From Clostridium facile (lineage in GTDB: Bacteria > Bacillota > Clostridia > Oscillospirales > Ruminococcaceae), in contig NZ_JACOQK010000001.1 of NCBI RefSeq assembly GCF_014297275.1, forward strand, positions 930,001 through 994,000: a stretch of DNA of 64,000 nucleotides, read 5' to 3'. The position numbers and the translations under genes were made by a program. Shown here one piece after another: positions 52,487 through 60,005 of this stretch. Numbering within the stretch: the stretch's first letter is position 1; each line of letters opens with the position of its first letter. Below the pieces are notes generated by a model. The model was given only the letters and a program-made list of their open reading frames with translations, made no database searches and had not been told where the DNA came from.

Positions 52487-52768
52487 ATGGAAGATCCAAA
52501 CCGTAGATTTCTTCTGCCACTACTAAAAGGCGGATTATTGATTTTTGTAATTGGCTTTTTCTTGAATTTTTTTCTGTTGACTTTTGGAGTAAAAAGCAAG
52601 ATTGCTATCTTTGTTGGATAGGAATTTATTCCGATTGCAATGATTACAATGATGGTACGGTATATGAAACAATATCATTTAAAAAAACAAAAGAGGAGGA
52701 TCGTGATTGTAAGGATTGCTCTTATGGTTTTTATGGCTGTACTCGTGCCAGTTATTGTTTTTTTGTAA
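52487..52768 (+). pseudogene. small membrane protein gene interrupted by an in-frame TAG
   Basis: Starting at ATG 52487 (AGAAGGTGG upstream) the frame encodes a membrane helix (LLIFVIGFFLNFFLLTFG), meets TAG at 52619 after 44 codons, then continues open in the same frame for 48 codons with more hydrophobic and basic sequence (IPIAMITMMVRYMKQYHLKKQ, VRIALMVFMAVLVPVIVFL) to TAA 52766. A three-helix protein of about 93 residues broken by a nonsense change is the simplest reading. The neighbouring 52796 gene is similar in size and type. Confidence 0.6.
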
Positions 52769-52795
52769 ATTCAAGTTACAATAAGGCGGGATAAA

Positions 52796-53047
52796 ATGAA
52801 ACGAAATTTTTTTAAGGATACAAGCCCCTTGAAAAAAGGAATTACAATTATTCTTGCTATCATCTTTCTAGCAAATGTTATTTTGATGATAGCAGGGTTC
52901 CAACACACCATTCTTATAGTGATTACATTGGAAATCCCTATTGTCTATATGATTGTATGCTTCATTCAAGATATCAAAAAGTCAAAATTCAGCACTCCTG
53001 ATTTAACATTAGAACAGAAAAAACTTTATCGGATGGCATGGAGTTGA
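52796..53047 (+). CDS. small two-helix membrane protein
   Basis: The 83-residue protein has helices at about 14-33 and 38-56 (ITIILAIIFLANVILMIAGF, LIVITLEIPIVYMIVCFI) and a charged tail (DLTLEQKKLYRMAWS). It begins 28 bases after the interrupted gene and probably shares its transcript. No family recognised. Start uses GGCGGG upstream of the ATG. Confidence 0.55.
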   Translation: MKRNFFKDTSPLKKGITIILAIIFLANVILMIAGFQHTILIVITLEIPIVYMIVCFIQDIKKSKFSTPDLTLEQKKLYRMAWS

Positions 53048-53511
53048 ATCAACCACATACAAATTTACGAAAAGTCGATGGTAAAAGTAAATAGTAGCCT
53101 TTCTTATTATTTTTGCGGTTTCGGTTCTCACTTACGGCATTTAGTGCATTTTGGCAGTCTAAAAATATCGTTTACAAGAGACTATACAGATAACAGTCTG
53201 ACAGGCTTTCATTTGTCAATATAATTTTTTCAAACAAGTGTGACAAGGGAAAATATGGACGGAATTTCGCTAACATACGATACACATTCTACTATCTACT
53301 CGATTCCACGCTTGTAATCACTTGTAATATAAGGATTTTTCTGTTCTTAATTTTCAACAAACACATAGATTTTATAACATCACTATGCTACAATGAAGTC
53401 AGCGACGAATCGAAATTGACCGAGCTGAAAGCGAGGAATACTTCTTGTCCACAGGGCGAGGAGGCAGAATACAGAAAGAGTTTAACAACTAAAAATGATA
53501 GGAGATTAAAA
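53048..53511. other. 464-bp intergenic region
   Basis: The first 340 bases are AT-rich with no gene. From about 53395 the sequence is in frame with the downstream esterase and looks coding-like (TELKARNTSCPQGEEAEY) but has no ribosome site, so it may be a fusion remnant or chance. No terminator or riboswitch was recognised. Confidence 0.45.
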
Positions 53512-54342
53512 ATGAAATCAGTTTTACTTATAGGGCAATCAAATATGGCAGGACGTGGATATTTGCATGAGGTCACGCCAATTTACAACGAAAATATTTT
53601 TATGCTTAGGAACGGCAGATGGCAGATGATGACTGAGCCAATCCACTTCGACCGATCAGTTGCTGGTGTTGGCCCAGCAGCATCGTTTGCACAAGCATGG
53701 TGTAGCGTCAATAAGAATGAACAAATTGGACTTATTCCTTGTGCGGAAGGAGGCAGCTCTATTGATGAATGGAATAGGGAAGGGTCTCTATTTCGTCATG
53801 CAATCAGTGAGGCAAAGTTTGCTATGGAAACCAGCGAATTGATTGCAATTTTATGGCATCAAGGAGAAAGTGACAGCTATAGTGAAAAATATAAAAATTA
53901 TTATCAGAAACTTCATGCGCTGGTTAATTCGTTCAGAAAAGAACTGGATGTTTCAGAAATTCCGTTTATTGTTGGCGGTTTGGGAGATTATTTGGGCAAG
54001 TCAGGGTTTGGGAAAAGTAGTGTAGAGTATGACTTGATTAACCAAGAATTACATAAATATGCAGAAAACAATAGCAATTGTTATTTTGTGACGGGAGAAA
54101 AATTAAACCCAAATCCAGATGGAATCCATATCAATGCGGAGTCCCAAAGAAGATTTGGAATAAGATATTTTGAGGCGTATCAAGCCAAATCGAATGTGGA
54201 TAGGCCATTAGATAATGAAGCAGAAATGGTAAAAATTTATTGTGAAAAAGAACACACTATTGCTGAAAAAAGATATAGAGCGCTAGAACAATTTACATTA
54301 GGAAAAAGTTCTATAGACGAAGTAATGAAGTTTTTAAAATAG
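53512..54342 (+). CDS. SASA-family carbohydrate esterase (sialate O-acetylesterase-like)
   Basis: The 276-residue protein has the SASA/SGNH set: nucleophile Ser10 in GQSNMAGRG, GLIPCAEGGSSI, the WHQGESD block and DGIHINAES with the catalytic Asp/His. Enzymes of this type remove acetyl groups from sugars. No signal peptide is seen, so it is probably intracellular. A 50-residue charged C-terminal extension is unusual. AGGAG lies before ATG 53512; the frame runs upstream to 53416 without a ribosome site. Confidence 0.85.
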   Translation: MKSVLLIGQSNMAGRGYLHEVTPIYNENIFMLRNGRWQMMTEPIHFDRSVAGVGPAASFAQAWCSVNKNEQIGLIPCAEGGSSIDEWNREGSLFRHAISEAKFAMETSELIAILWHQGESDSYSEKYKNYYQKLHALVNSFRKELDVSEIPFIVGGLGDYLGKSGFGKSSVEYDLINQELHKYAENNSNCYFVTGEKLNPNPDGIHINAESQRRFGIRYFEAYQAKSNVDRPLDNEAEMVKIYCEKEHTIAEKRYRALEQFTLGKSSIDEVMKFLK

Positions 54343-54660
54343 GAACATTAATTCTAGTTTATTAAGGAATTTGACGAAGTGGAAAATCGGAATTTTTTAG
54401 GGCTATTGTGGAATCTCTTTTTTTGTAGCAGCTCCGACAGATCGTATAACACACTACACTTTACAAGTAAAGTTGTGTATGTCAAAGGGAAAGCCCTTTT
54501 GGAACCCCCAGACACAAGGAGATGCTATGGCTCGGCAAAGGTCATAGCGCCTCCTTGTTGTCAGCAATCCGTTTCCATAGTCCGTGTGTAGTTCCTTGTA
54601 AACTAACTCAAACATCAATACAAAAAACAGCCCTGCTTCACTCATAAACAGGGCTGTTTT
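54343..54660. other. 318-bp structured intergenic region
   Basis: It holds three hairpins: CACTTTAC..GTAAAGTTG near 54460, AAAGGG..CCCTTT near 54485 and a long stem at 54511-54562, followed by the terminator at 54623. The base composition is higher in GC than the neighbours. Frames on both strands cross it, but the inverted repeats explain them better than coding. Confidence 0.5.
54511..54562. repeat. long imperfect stem-loop
   Basis: GACACAAGGAG and GCTATG on the left pair with CATAGC and CTCCTTGTTGTC on the right, giving about 17 pairs around a 13-base loop. There is no T tract, so it is not a plain terminator. It may be an RNA element or part of a small repeat family. Confidence 0.5.
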
Positions 54661-54664
54661 TCAT
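54623..54664. terminator. bidirectional terminator
   Basis: AAAAACAGCCCTG pairs exactly with CAGGGCTGTTTTT around a 13-base loop. It lies between the esterase side and the convergent SnoaL-like gene, whose stop it touches. Confidence 0.8.
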
Positions 54665-55083
54665 TCATTCGTCCACATATCACAATGGAAGAATTCCGGT
54701 TGATCTCCATTTTGGTATGGATTATAATGGGGAATCCGGCAACCAAACTCTTTTAAAGAGCTGATTTTCCCATCCTCCGACCAATGTATGATAGAAACGC
54801 CATCAAATTTTTCCTGCCTTCCGTCGTTCATCTGGTCCTGGAAAAACCACTCCACCACTGTTTGGTCTTTCTGATGGAAAAATTGCTTTATTTCCCAAAC
54901 CAACACTTTTCCACGGGTGTTCCATTCCTCAAACCAGTGTTTTATCAAACTCAAACTTTCGTATTTTGGTCCCCAGCTCTCGATATAAATACAATTAGGG
55001 GTAAAAATACGATCTATTCCAAGGTCTTTCCCTTGTAGCCACATATCAAACCAAAGACGGATAGTTTTTTCCCGTTGTTCCAT
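54661..55083 (-). CDS. SnoaL-like (NTF2 fold) protein
   Basis: The 140-residue protein shows the SnoaL/NTF2 pattern: an N-terminal helix with LWFDMWLQGKDLG, FTPNCIYIESWGPKYES, and a late curved sheet (VVEWFFQDQMNDGR, DGVSIIHWSEDGKI). Proteins of this fold bind small hydrophobic molecules and some are isomerases; this one cannot be assigned. AAGGAAG precedes the ATG. It is 15 bases downstream of the DedA gene on the same strand. Confidence 0.8.
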   Translation of the reverse strand: MEQREKTIRLWFDMWLQGKDLGIDRIFTPNCIYIESWGPKYESLSLIKHWFEEWNTRGKVLVWEIKQFFHQKDQTVVEWFFQDQMNDGRQEKFDGVSIIHWSEDGKISSLKEFGCRIPHYNPYQNGDQPEFFHCDMWTNE

Positions 55084-55098
55084 TGGATTACACTTCCT

Positions 55099-55710
55099 TT
55101 ATATTTTACTACATTTTTTCTTGTTTCGCATTTTTTTTACTATAATTACTATTGTAATGACGGCTGCTAATAAAATCAAGACCCATTTGGAATAAGCGCT
55201 AAAGTATGGCCCAAGCACGTCAAAGTTTTCCCCTAACAAATATCCGCAGGAAATCAGAATCGTATTCCAAGATAAAATACCAATACCAGAATATACCACG
55301 AAAACTAGATAATTCTGTTTGGTAATCCCTGCGGCAAAAGAAATATAGGTGCGGAAAATCGGAATGACCCGGGCAATCATAACGGAAAGTTTACCGTATT
55401 TTTGCTGCCAATCACAAGTTTTTTGGAATTGCCGTGCTGCTTTTGGAAACCGACACAACATACATTCCATCATAGCGTTCCCGCCAATCCTTCCTAAAAA
55501 ATAACAAAAGCTGGAGCCTAAAATTCCCGCAATCACAGAAATCAAAATAACAAATGTGACCTTATGCCCCAGCTGTGCAGCTACCATTCCGGATAATGGA
55601 AGGACAATTTCACTGGAAATTGGAAAACAAGCGTATTCTATCATAATCAACAAAAAAATAGCGAACATGCCATAATGGGATAACAAATCAAAAATTACGT
55701 TTCCATCCAT
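55099..55710 (-). CDS. DedA-family membrane protein
   Basis: The 203-residue protein has the DedA/VTT layout: MIEYACFPISSEIVLPLSGMVAAQLG near the start, GSSFCYFLGRIGG, and the R-V-I-P-I-F-R-T-Y-I-S-F-A-A-G motif, with about five helices and a basic end. DedA proteins are needed for membrane homeostasis and some flip lipid carriers. GGGGAGGG lies before the ATG. It is likely cotranscribed with the SnoaL-like gene. Confidence 0.92.
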   Translation of the reverse strand: MDGNVIFDLLSHYGMFAIFLLIMIEYACFPISSEIVLPLSGMVAAQLGHKVTFVILISVIAGILGSSFCYFLGRIGGNAMMECMLCRFPKAARQFQKTCDWQQKYGKLSVMIARVIPIFRTYISFAAGITKQNYLVFVVYSGIGILSWNTILISCGYLLGENFDVLGPYFSAYSKWVLILLAAVITIVIIVKKMRNKKKCSKI

Positions 55711-55838
55711 ATTGTCCCTCCCCTTTCACAGGCATTGTATGATTGGAAAAAGGGAAATATGAATTTTTATAAAAGAAAACCAGTTTGTCATTTTATCGTA
55801 CAATAACTTTACGAGCTTGACTAATGCCATATGTAAAA

Positions 55839-55882
55839 AAACAACACAGGTGGGCTCCTTACCAGACTTACCTGTGTTGTTT
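55839..55882. terminator. terminator after sdpI-like gene
   Basis: AAACAACACAGGT pairs exactly with ACCTGTGTTGTTT around an 18-base loop; T runs follow on both strands. On the minus strand it closes the sdpR-sdpI transcript. Confidence 0.75.
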
Positions 55883-55900
55883 CTTTTTTATTGTTAGCCA

Positions 55901-56548
55901 CTATTTGATTTTTCCAATCTGATTTCCCCGCTTATATAACACAAAAGAGTATACAATGGGAATCAGTACAATAAGGATGATTACAAGAAAAATTGCTGGC
56001 CAAAAAGAGAAAAATGAACTGATTATAGTGATAATACCGCCAATGATCCAAAGGTATCCTGCAAAATGATGGGTTTTGTTCCAGTTGGTTTCATTGTCCA
56101 ATGTCCAAGGAAGCCTGATGCCGACAGTATAGGACTGTTTGCATTTGGGAAGATAATTCCCTATTATAATGAGCAAAACACCAACAAAAAGTGGTGTCCA
56201 GAAAGCAACATGGACTTCCATCCCCATCGAAGCAAATAGGCTAATGGGAACAAAAATCAGCGAAATAATAGGACAAATCCAAAAACCAATGTTTTTTAAC
56301 ATTTTGCTTGCATTGGCTCGTTTGGGGTCATTGTTCACTCCAATATGGACGACTAAGTTGATTATCGCAAGAAAAGCAGGCATACCAAATACCGCCATGG
56401 CTTTTGGTTGGTACCAATTCACCTGTCCATCACTTCCCCATTGGGCTGGTACTTGGTCTGGTAATTTAGGATACAAAAGTACACCAAGAAGAATGGGTAG
56501 CAAACAAAGGATTGTAGTAATTACCATTGTTTTATTCGCTTTTTTCAT
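55901..56548 (-). CDS. SdpI-family immunity-like membrane protein
   Basis: The 215-residue protein has six membrane helices, an N-terminal DUF1648 segment (YPKLPDQVPAQWGSDGQVNWYQPKA) and the SdpI block (YTVGIRLPWTLDNETNWNKTHHFAGYLWIIGG). SdpI of Bacillus protects against the cannibalism toxin SdpC and also sequesters the repressor SdpR. No sdpC-like toxin is present. It overlaps the regulator by 17 bases. Confidence 0.9.
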   Translation of the reverse strand: MKKANKTMVITTILCLLPILLGVLLYPKLPDQVPAQWGSDGQVNWYQPKAMAVFGMPAFLAIINLVVHIGVNNDPKRANASKMLKNIGFWICPIISLIFVPISLFASMGMEVHVAFWTPLFVGVLLIIIGNYLPKCKQSYTVGIRLPWTLDNETNWNKTHHFAGYLWIIGGIITIISSFFSFWPAIFLVIILIVLIPIVYSFVLYKRGNQIGKIK

Positions 56549-56816
56549 TTGAATCGCCTCCGTTAAACTGGGAAATCCATAAAATAATTTCTTCTAACAC
56601 TGATACATTCATCTCATAATAAATAAAGTTTTTGTATTTTGACTCTAATACCAAATCCGCTTTTTTTAATTGGGAAAGATGGTACGATATGGTCGCATGG
56701 GTCATATCAAACTGGCTAGCAATCTCACCTGCTGTTAATTTTCCATTCTTTAGTAAAACTAATATCTGCCTCCGCACAGGGTCGGATAAAGATTTAAAGG
56801 TTTCCGCAAATCCCAA
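56532..56816 (-). CDS. ArsR-family autorepressor (SdpR-like)
   Basis: The 94-residue protein is a single ArsR winged helix: FKSLSDPVRRQILVLLKNGKLTAGEIASQFDMTHATISYHLSQLKKADLV, lacking the metal-binding Cys of ArsR/SmtB. With SdpI downstream it matches SdpR. The start is TTG 56816. A perfect 30-bp palindrome lies 16 bases upstream and is its likely operator. Confidence 0.9.
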   Translation of the reverse strand: MGFAETFKSLSDPVRRQILVLLKNGKLTAGEIASQFDMTHATISYHLSQLKKADLVLESKYKNFIYYEMNVSVLEEIILWISQFNGGDSNEKSE

Positions 56817-56832
56817 TCAATCACGTCCTTGC

Positions 56833-56862
56833 TATCTATTTAGAAAATTTTCTAAATAGATA
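56833..56862. promoter_or_regulatory. perfect 30-bp palindrome, probable SdpR-like operator
   Basis: TATCTATTTAGAAAA is followed directly by its exact reverse complement TTTTCTAAATAGATA, just upstream of the ArsR-family start. The arms and centre suit a winged-helix dimer, and position over the expected promoter implies autorepression. Confidence 0.75.
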
Positions 56863-57244
56863 CTATCATAATCAAATCAAAAAGTCAATCCAATACCAAA
56901 ATTGTTATATTATATGGGAGCCATTTAAAAATAACCCCTTTTTTATTACAGATTTGTTGCTAGTAAAACGTTTTGTGAACTGTCAAGTTTTCCTTTTTAT
57001 CGTTTCTTTCCGCCAAAATATCGGTATGATTTTTGGCTATTATACTACTTGAAGATTTTCTCTTTTGGAAGTATAATAAATTTTGTCTGTATGGTAAGTG
57101 GTTCTTTCCATGTTCAGATAACATATTGATAGTTTTCCTGACGCTAAAACGCTGGTTAAGGCGAAAGACGGACTATTCTATATTATCAGTAATACAGGAT
57201 AGCTATGTCTTTTTTCAGGCATGGCTATTTTTTGGAGGTTTTTT
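56863..57244 (+). other. long leader region of the hyd maturation operon
   Basis: This 382-base stretch has no gene. Its 3' end contains a 13-bp hairpin at 57173-57202 and an intrinsic terminator at 57199-57233 that share bases 57199-57202, just before the GGAGG and ATG of the first hyd-linked gene. Upstream parts are AT-rich with a possible helix around 57140-57165. No known riboswitch class was recognised. Confidence 0.5.
57173..57233 (+). promoter_or_regulatory. attenuator-like overlapping hairpins before hyd operon
   Basis: Hairpin A pairs 57173-57185 with 57190-57202 (12 of 13 pairs, TCAG loop). Hairpin B pairs 57199-57209 with 57218-57228 (11 pairs, two wobbles) and is followed by TTTTTT, a proper terminator. 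The two compete for the base of A. The ribosome site GGAGG starts at 57234, so termination would silence the whole operon. Confidence 0.6.
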
Positions 57245-57514
57245 ATGGAAACAAGGATTGCGCTAATTGGCATTATTGTGGAAAATCAAGAATCGGTAGA
57301 GAAACTCAATACATTGCTTCATGAGTACGGCGATATGATCATTGGTCGGATGGGACTTCCTTACCGCCAGAGGAATATTAATATTATCAGCCTTGCCGTG
57401 GATGCTCCGCAGGATACCATCAATGCATTGTCTGGCAAAATTGGACGGATTGAAGGGATTAGCGCAAAAACAATTTATTCCAATATTGGAGGTGGCCATG
57501 GAGCGAATTCATAA
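57245..57514 (+). CDS. TM1266-family iron-only hydrogenase system regulator
   Basis: The 89-residue protein has the ACT-like fold of the TM1266 group: RIALIGIIVENQES, LLHEYGDMIIGRMGLPY and IISLAVDAPQDTINALSGKIGRI. These small proteins, related to the NikR C-terminal domain, are linked to [FeFe]-hydrogenase genes; a regulatory role is presumed. GGAGG lies 6 bases before the ATG. Its end overlaps the hydE start by 17 bases, so the two are coupled. Confidence 0.9.
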   Translation: METRIALIGIIVENQESVEKLNTLLHEYGDMIIGRMGLPYRQRNINIISLAVDAPQDTINALSGKIGRIEGISAKTIYSNIGGGHGANS

Positions 57515-58547
57515 AATAGTAGCCCAATTATTAAAAGGGGAATTCCCAGAAAAAGAGGGGTTAAAAGAATTACTATCTTTCCCCACTCATCCAGCTTGGG
57601 AAGTATTAAAACAGGCTGCCCGTCATGTGAGGAAACGGTATTATGGAACGGATGTATATATCCGTGGGTTGATTGAATTTACTAATATCTGTAAAAACGA
57701 CTGTTACTATTGCGGTATCCGAAAAAGCAACCAAAAAGCGGAACGATACCGTTTGACATTGAAACAGGTTTTATCCTGTTGTAAAACTGGCTATCGATTG
57801 GGATTCCGAACCTTTGTATTGCAAGGTGGAGAGGATGGTTATTTTACTGATGAAAAACTGTGCCTTTATGTTGCACAGATTCGGAAACGTTATCCAGATT
57901 GTGCTATTACCCTTTCTGTAGGGGAACGAAGCCGTGAAAGTTACCAAAAACTGTTTGATGCTGGGGCAAACCGTTATTTATTGAGGCATGAAACTGCCAA
58001 CAGTGGGCACTATGCCAAGCTGCATCCCTCAGAACTAACCTTAAAGCACCGGATGCAATGTTTATCCGACTTAAAACAGATTGGGTTCCAAACCGGCTGC
58101 GGCTTTATGGTGGGTTCCCCATTCCAAACATTGGATAACTTGATAGAGGATTTAGAATTTTTGGTTCAGTTCCAGCCGGAAATGGTAGGGATCGGACCAT
58201 TTATCCCCCATTGTGATACCCCGTTTGCGGATGAACCCGCTGGTACGCTGGAAATGATGGTGAATTTATTGAGTATCATTCGACTCTTGTTGCCAAAAGT
58301 ACTTCTTCCCGCCACGACCGCGTTGGGGACAATCGACCCTAACGGACGTGAATTGGGGATACTGGCGGGGGCAAATGTGGTCATGCCAAACCTTTCCCCT
58401 ATCGCAGTGCGAAAAAAATATCTATTATATAATAATAAAATCAGTACAGGGGCAGAGGCAGCGGAAAGCCTCGCTGACCTGAAACAACGGATGGAGCGGA
58501 TTGGTTACCAGGTTGTAACCTCCCGTGGGGACTATCCAAAAGAATAG
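57498..58547 (+). CDS. hydE: [FeFe]-hydrogenase maturase HydE
   Basis: The 349-residue radical SAM protein has C65-x3-C69-x2-C72 (CKNDCYYCGIR), LQGGED, R-H-E-T-A-N and GFMVGSPFQT, all typical of HydE. It acts on the cyanide/CO-bearing cysteine complex from HydG in building the 2Fe subcluster. ATG 57498 follows GGAGGTGG; the frame extends upstream through the TM1266-type gene in another reading frame and is not used. Length fits the family. Confidence 0.95.
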   Translation: MERIHKIVAQLLKGEFPEKEGLKELLSFPTHPAWEVLKQAARHVRKRYYGTDVYIRGLIEFTNICKNDCYYCGIRKSNQKAERYRLTLKQVLSCCKTGYRLGFRTFVLQGGEDGYFTDEKLCLYVAQIRKRYPDCAITLSVGERSRESYQKLFDAGANRYLLRHETANSGHYAKLHPSELTLKHRMQCLSDLKQIGFQTGCGFMVGSPFQTLDNLIEDLEFLVQFQPEMVGIGPFIPHCDTPFADEPAGTLEMMVNLLSIIRLLLPKVLLPATTALGTIDPNGRELGILAGANVVMPNLSPIAVRKKYLLYNNKISTGAEAAESLADLKQRMERIGYQVVTSRGDYPKE

Positions 58548-58568
58548 AACAAAAATGAGAGGATGTTT

Positions 58569-59996
58569 ATGATGTACAACTACGACCCAAAATCATTAAA
58601 AGCAGAAGAATTTATCAACCACGAGGAGATTCTGGCATCTTTACAATATGCGGATGAAAACAAAAACAACTTGAAATTAGTGGACCAGATTCTAGACAAG
58701 GCAGAACTTCGCAAGGGACTTTCCCATAGAGAAGCATCTGTATTGCTTGCGTGTGAGGACCCAGAACGAATTGACCGGATGTACAAGCTAGCGCACCAAA
58801 TCAAGCTGGATTTTTATGGCAACCGCATTGTTATGTTTGCCCCATTGTACTTATCTAACTACTGTGTCAATGGTTGTGTGTACTGCCCTTACCATGCTAA
58901 AAACAAGCACATTGCCCGTAAAAAGCTGACCCAAGAGGAAATTGTAAAGGAAGTAACCGCTTTACAGGATATGGGACATAAACGTTTGGCAATTGAGGCT
59001 GGAGAAGACCCAGTGAACAACCCAATTGAATATATTTTGGAATGTATCAAAACCATTTATTCCATCAAGCATAAAAATGGTGCGATTCGCCGTGTTAATG
59101 TAAACATTGCGGCAACTACAGTGGAAAACTACCGTAAACTGAAAGAAGCTGGAATTGGAACCTATATTTTATTCCAGGAAACCTACCATAAAGAAAGCTA
59201 TGAACAGCTTCATCCAACAGGTCCAAAACACAATTACGCATACCACACCGAGGCCATGGACCGCGCGATGGAAGGTGGGATTGACGATGTTGGCTTAGGG
59301 GTATTGTTCGGACTAGAACTTTACCGGTACGAATTTGCCGGCTTGCTCATGCACGCGGAACATCTGGAAGCTGTCCACGGGGTTGGCCCACACACCATCA
59401 GCGTACCAAGGATCAAACATGCGGATGATATTGACCCTTCTGCGTTTGACAACAGTATTAGTGATGATATTTTCGCAAAAATTTGCGCTTTAATCCGTAT
59501 TGCGGTTCCATATACCGGAATGATTATTTCCACCAGAGAAAGCCAGTCTGTCCGTGAAAAAGTTCTGCCTTTGGGTGTTTCCCAAATCAGCGGTGCTTCC
59601 CGTACCAGCGTGGGCGGCTACTGTGAACCAGAACCAGAAGAAGAAAATTCCGCCCAGTTTGATGTCAGCGATAACCGAACTTTGGACGAAGTAGTAAATT
59701 GGCTGATGCGTTTGGGGTATATTCCAAGTTTCTGTACTGCATGTTACCGGGAAGGCAGAACCGGCGACCGGTTTATGAGTTTGTGTAAGAACGGGCAGAT
59801 TTTAAACTGCTGCCATCCAAACGCTTTGATGACATTAAAAGAATATTTGGAGGACTACGCAAGCGAGGACACTAGAAAAATTGGGGAAGCCCTGATTGAG
59901 CAGGAACTGAAAAAAATACCAAATCCAAAAGTACAAAAAATCGCTTATGAGCACATCCATGATATTGCGGGCGGAAAAAGGGATTTCCGTTTCTAA
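58569..59996 (+). CDS. hydG: [FeFe]-hydrogenase maturase HydG
   Basis: The 475-residue protein has the radical SAM motif C99-x3-C103-x2-C106 (CVNGCVYCPYH), a ThiH-like TIM barrel and the C-terminal second cluster site CTACYREGRTGDRF...CKNGQILNCCHPNA. It cleaves tyrosine to make the CO and CN ligands of the hydrogenase active site. GAGAGGA precedes; ATG 58569 or 58572 are both possible. It follows hydE by 21 bases. Confidence 0.96.
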   Translation: MMYNYDPKSLKAEEFINHEEILASLQYADENKNNLKLVDQILDKAELRKGLSHREASVLLACEDPERIDRMYKLAHQIKLDFYGNRIVMFAPLYLSNYCVNGCVYCPYHAKNKHIARKKLTQEEIVKEVTALQDMGHKRLAIEAGEDPVNNPIEYILECIKTIYSIKHKNGAIRRVNVNIAATTVENYRKLKEAGIGTYILFQETYHKESYEQLHPTGPKHNYAYHTEAMDRAMEGGIDDVGLGVLFGLELYRYEFAGLLMHAEHLEAVHGVGPHTISVPRIKHADDIDPSAFDNSISDDIFAKICALIRIAVPYTGMIISTRESQSVREKVLPLGVSQISGASRTSVGGYCEPEPEEENSAQFDVSDNRTLDEVVNWLMRLGYIPSFCTACYREGRTGDRFMSLCKNGQILNCCHPNALMTLKEYLEDYASEDTRKIGEALIEQELKKIPNPKVQKIAYEHIHDIAGGKRDFRF

Positions 59997-60005
59997 GGAG
60001 GATTT

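Noticed and set aside
52619..52621. TAG as a pyrrolysine or other recoded codon
   Set aside because: TAG ends several normal genes here, for example malic enzyme and pyrB, and no recoding element or pyl gene is visible; a nonsense change is simpler.
54379..54645. 70- and 63-codon frames on both strands
   Set aside because: Both run through long inverted repeats and lack ribosome sites; the frames follow from the repeat structure.
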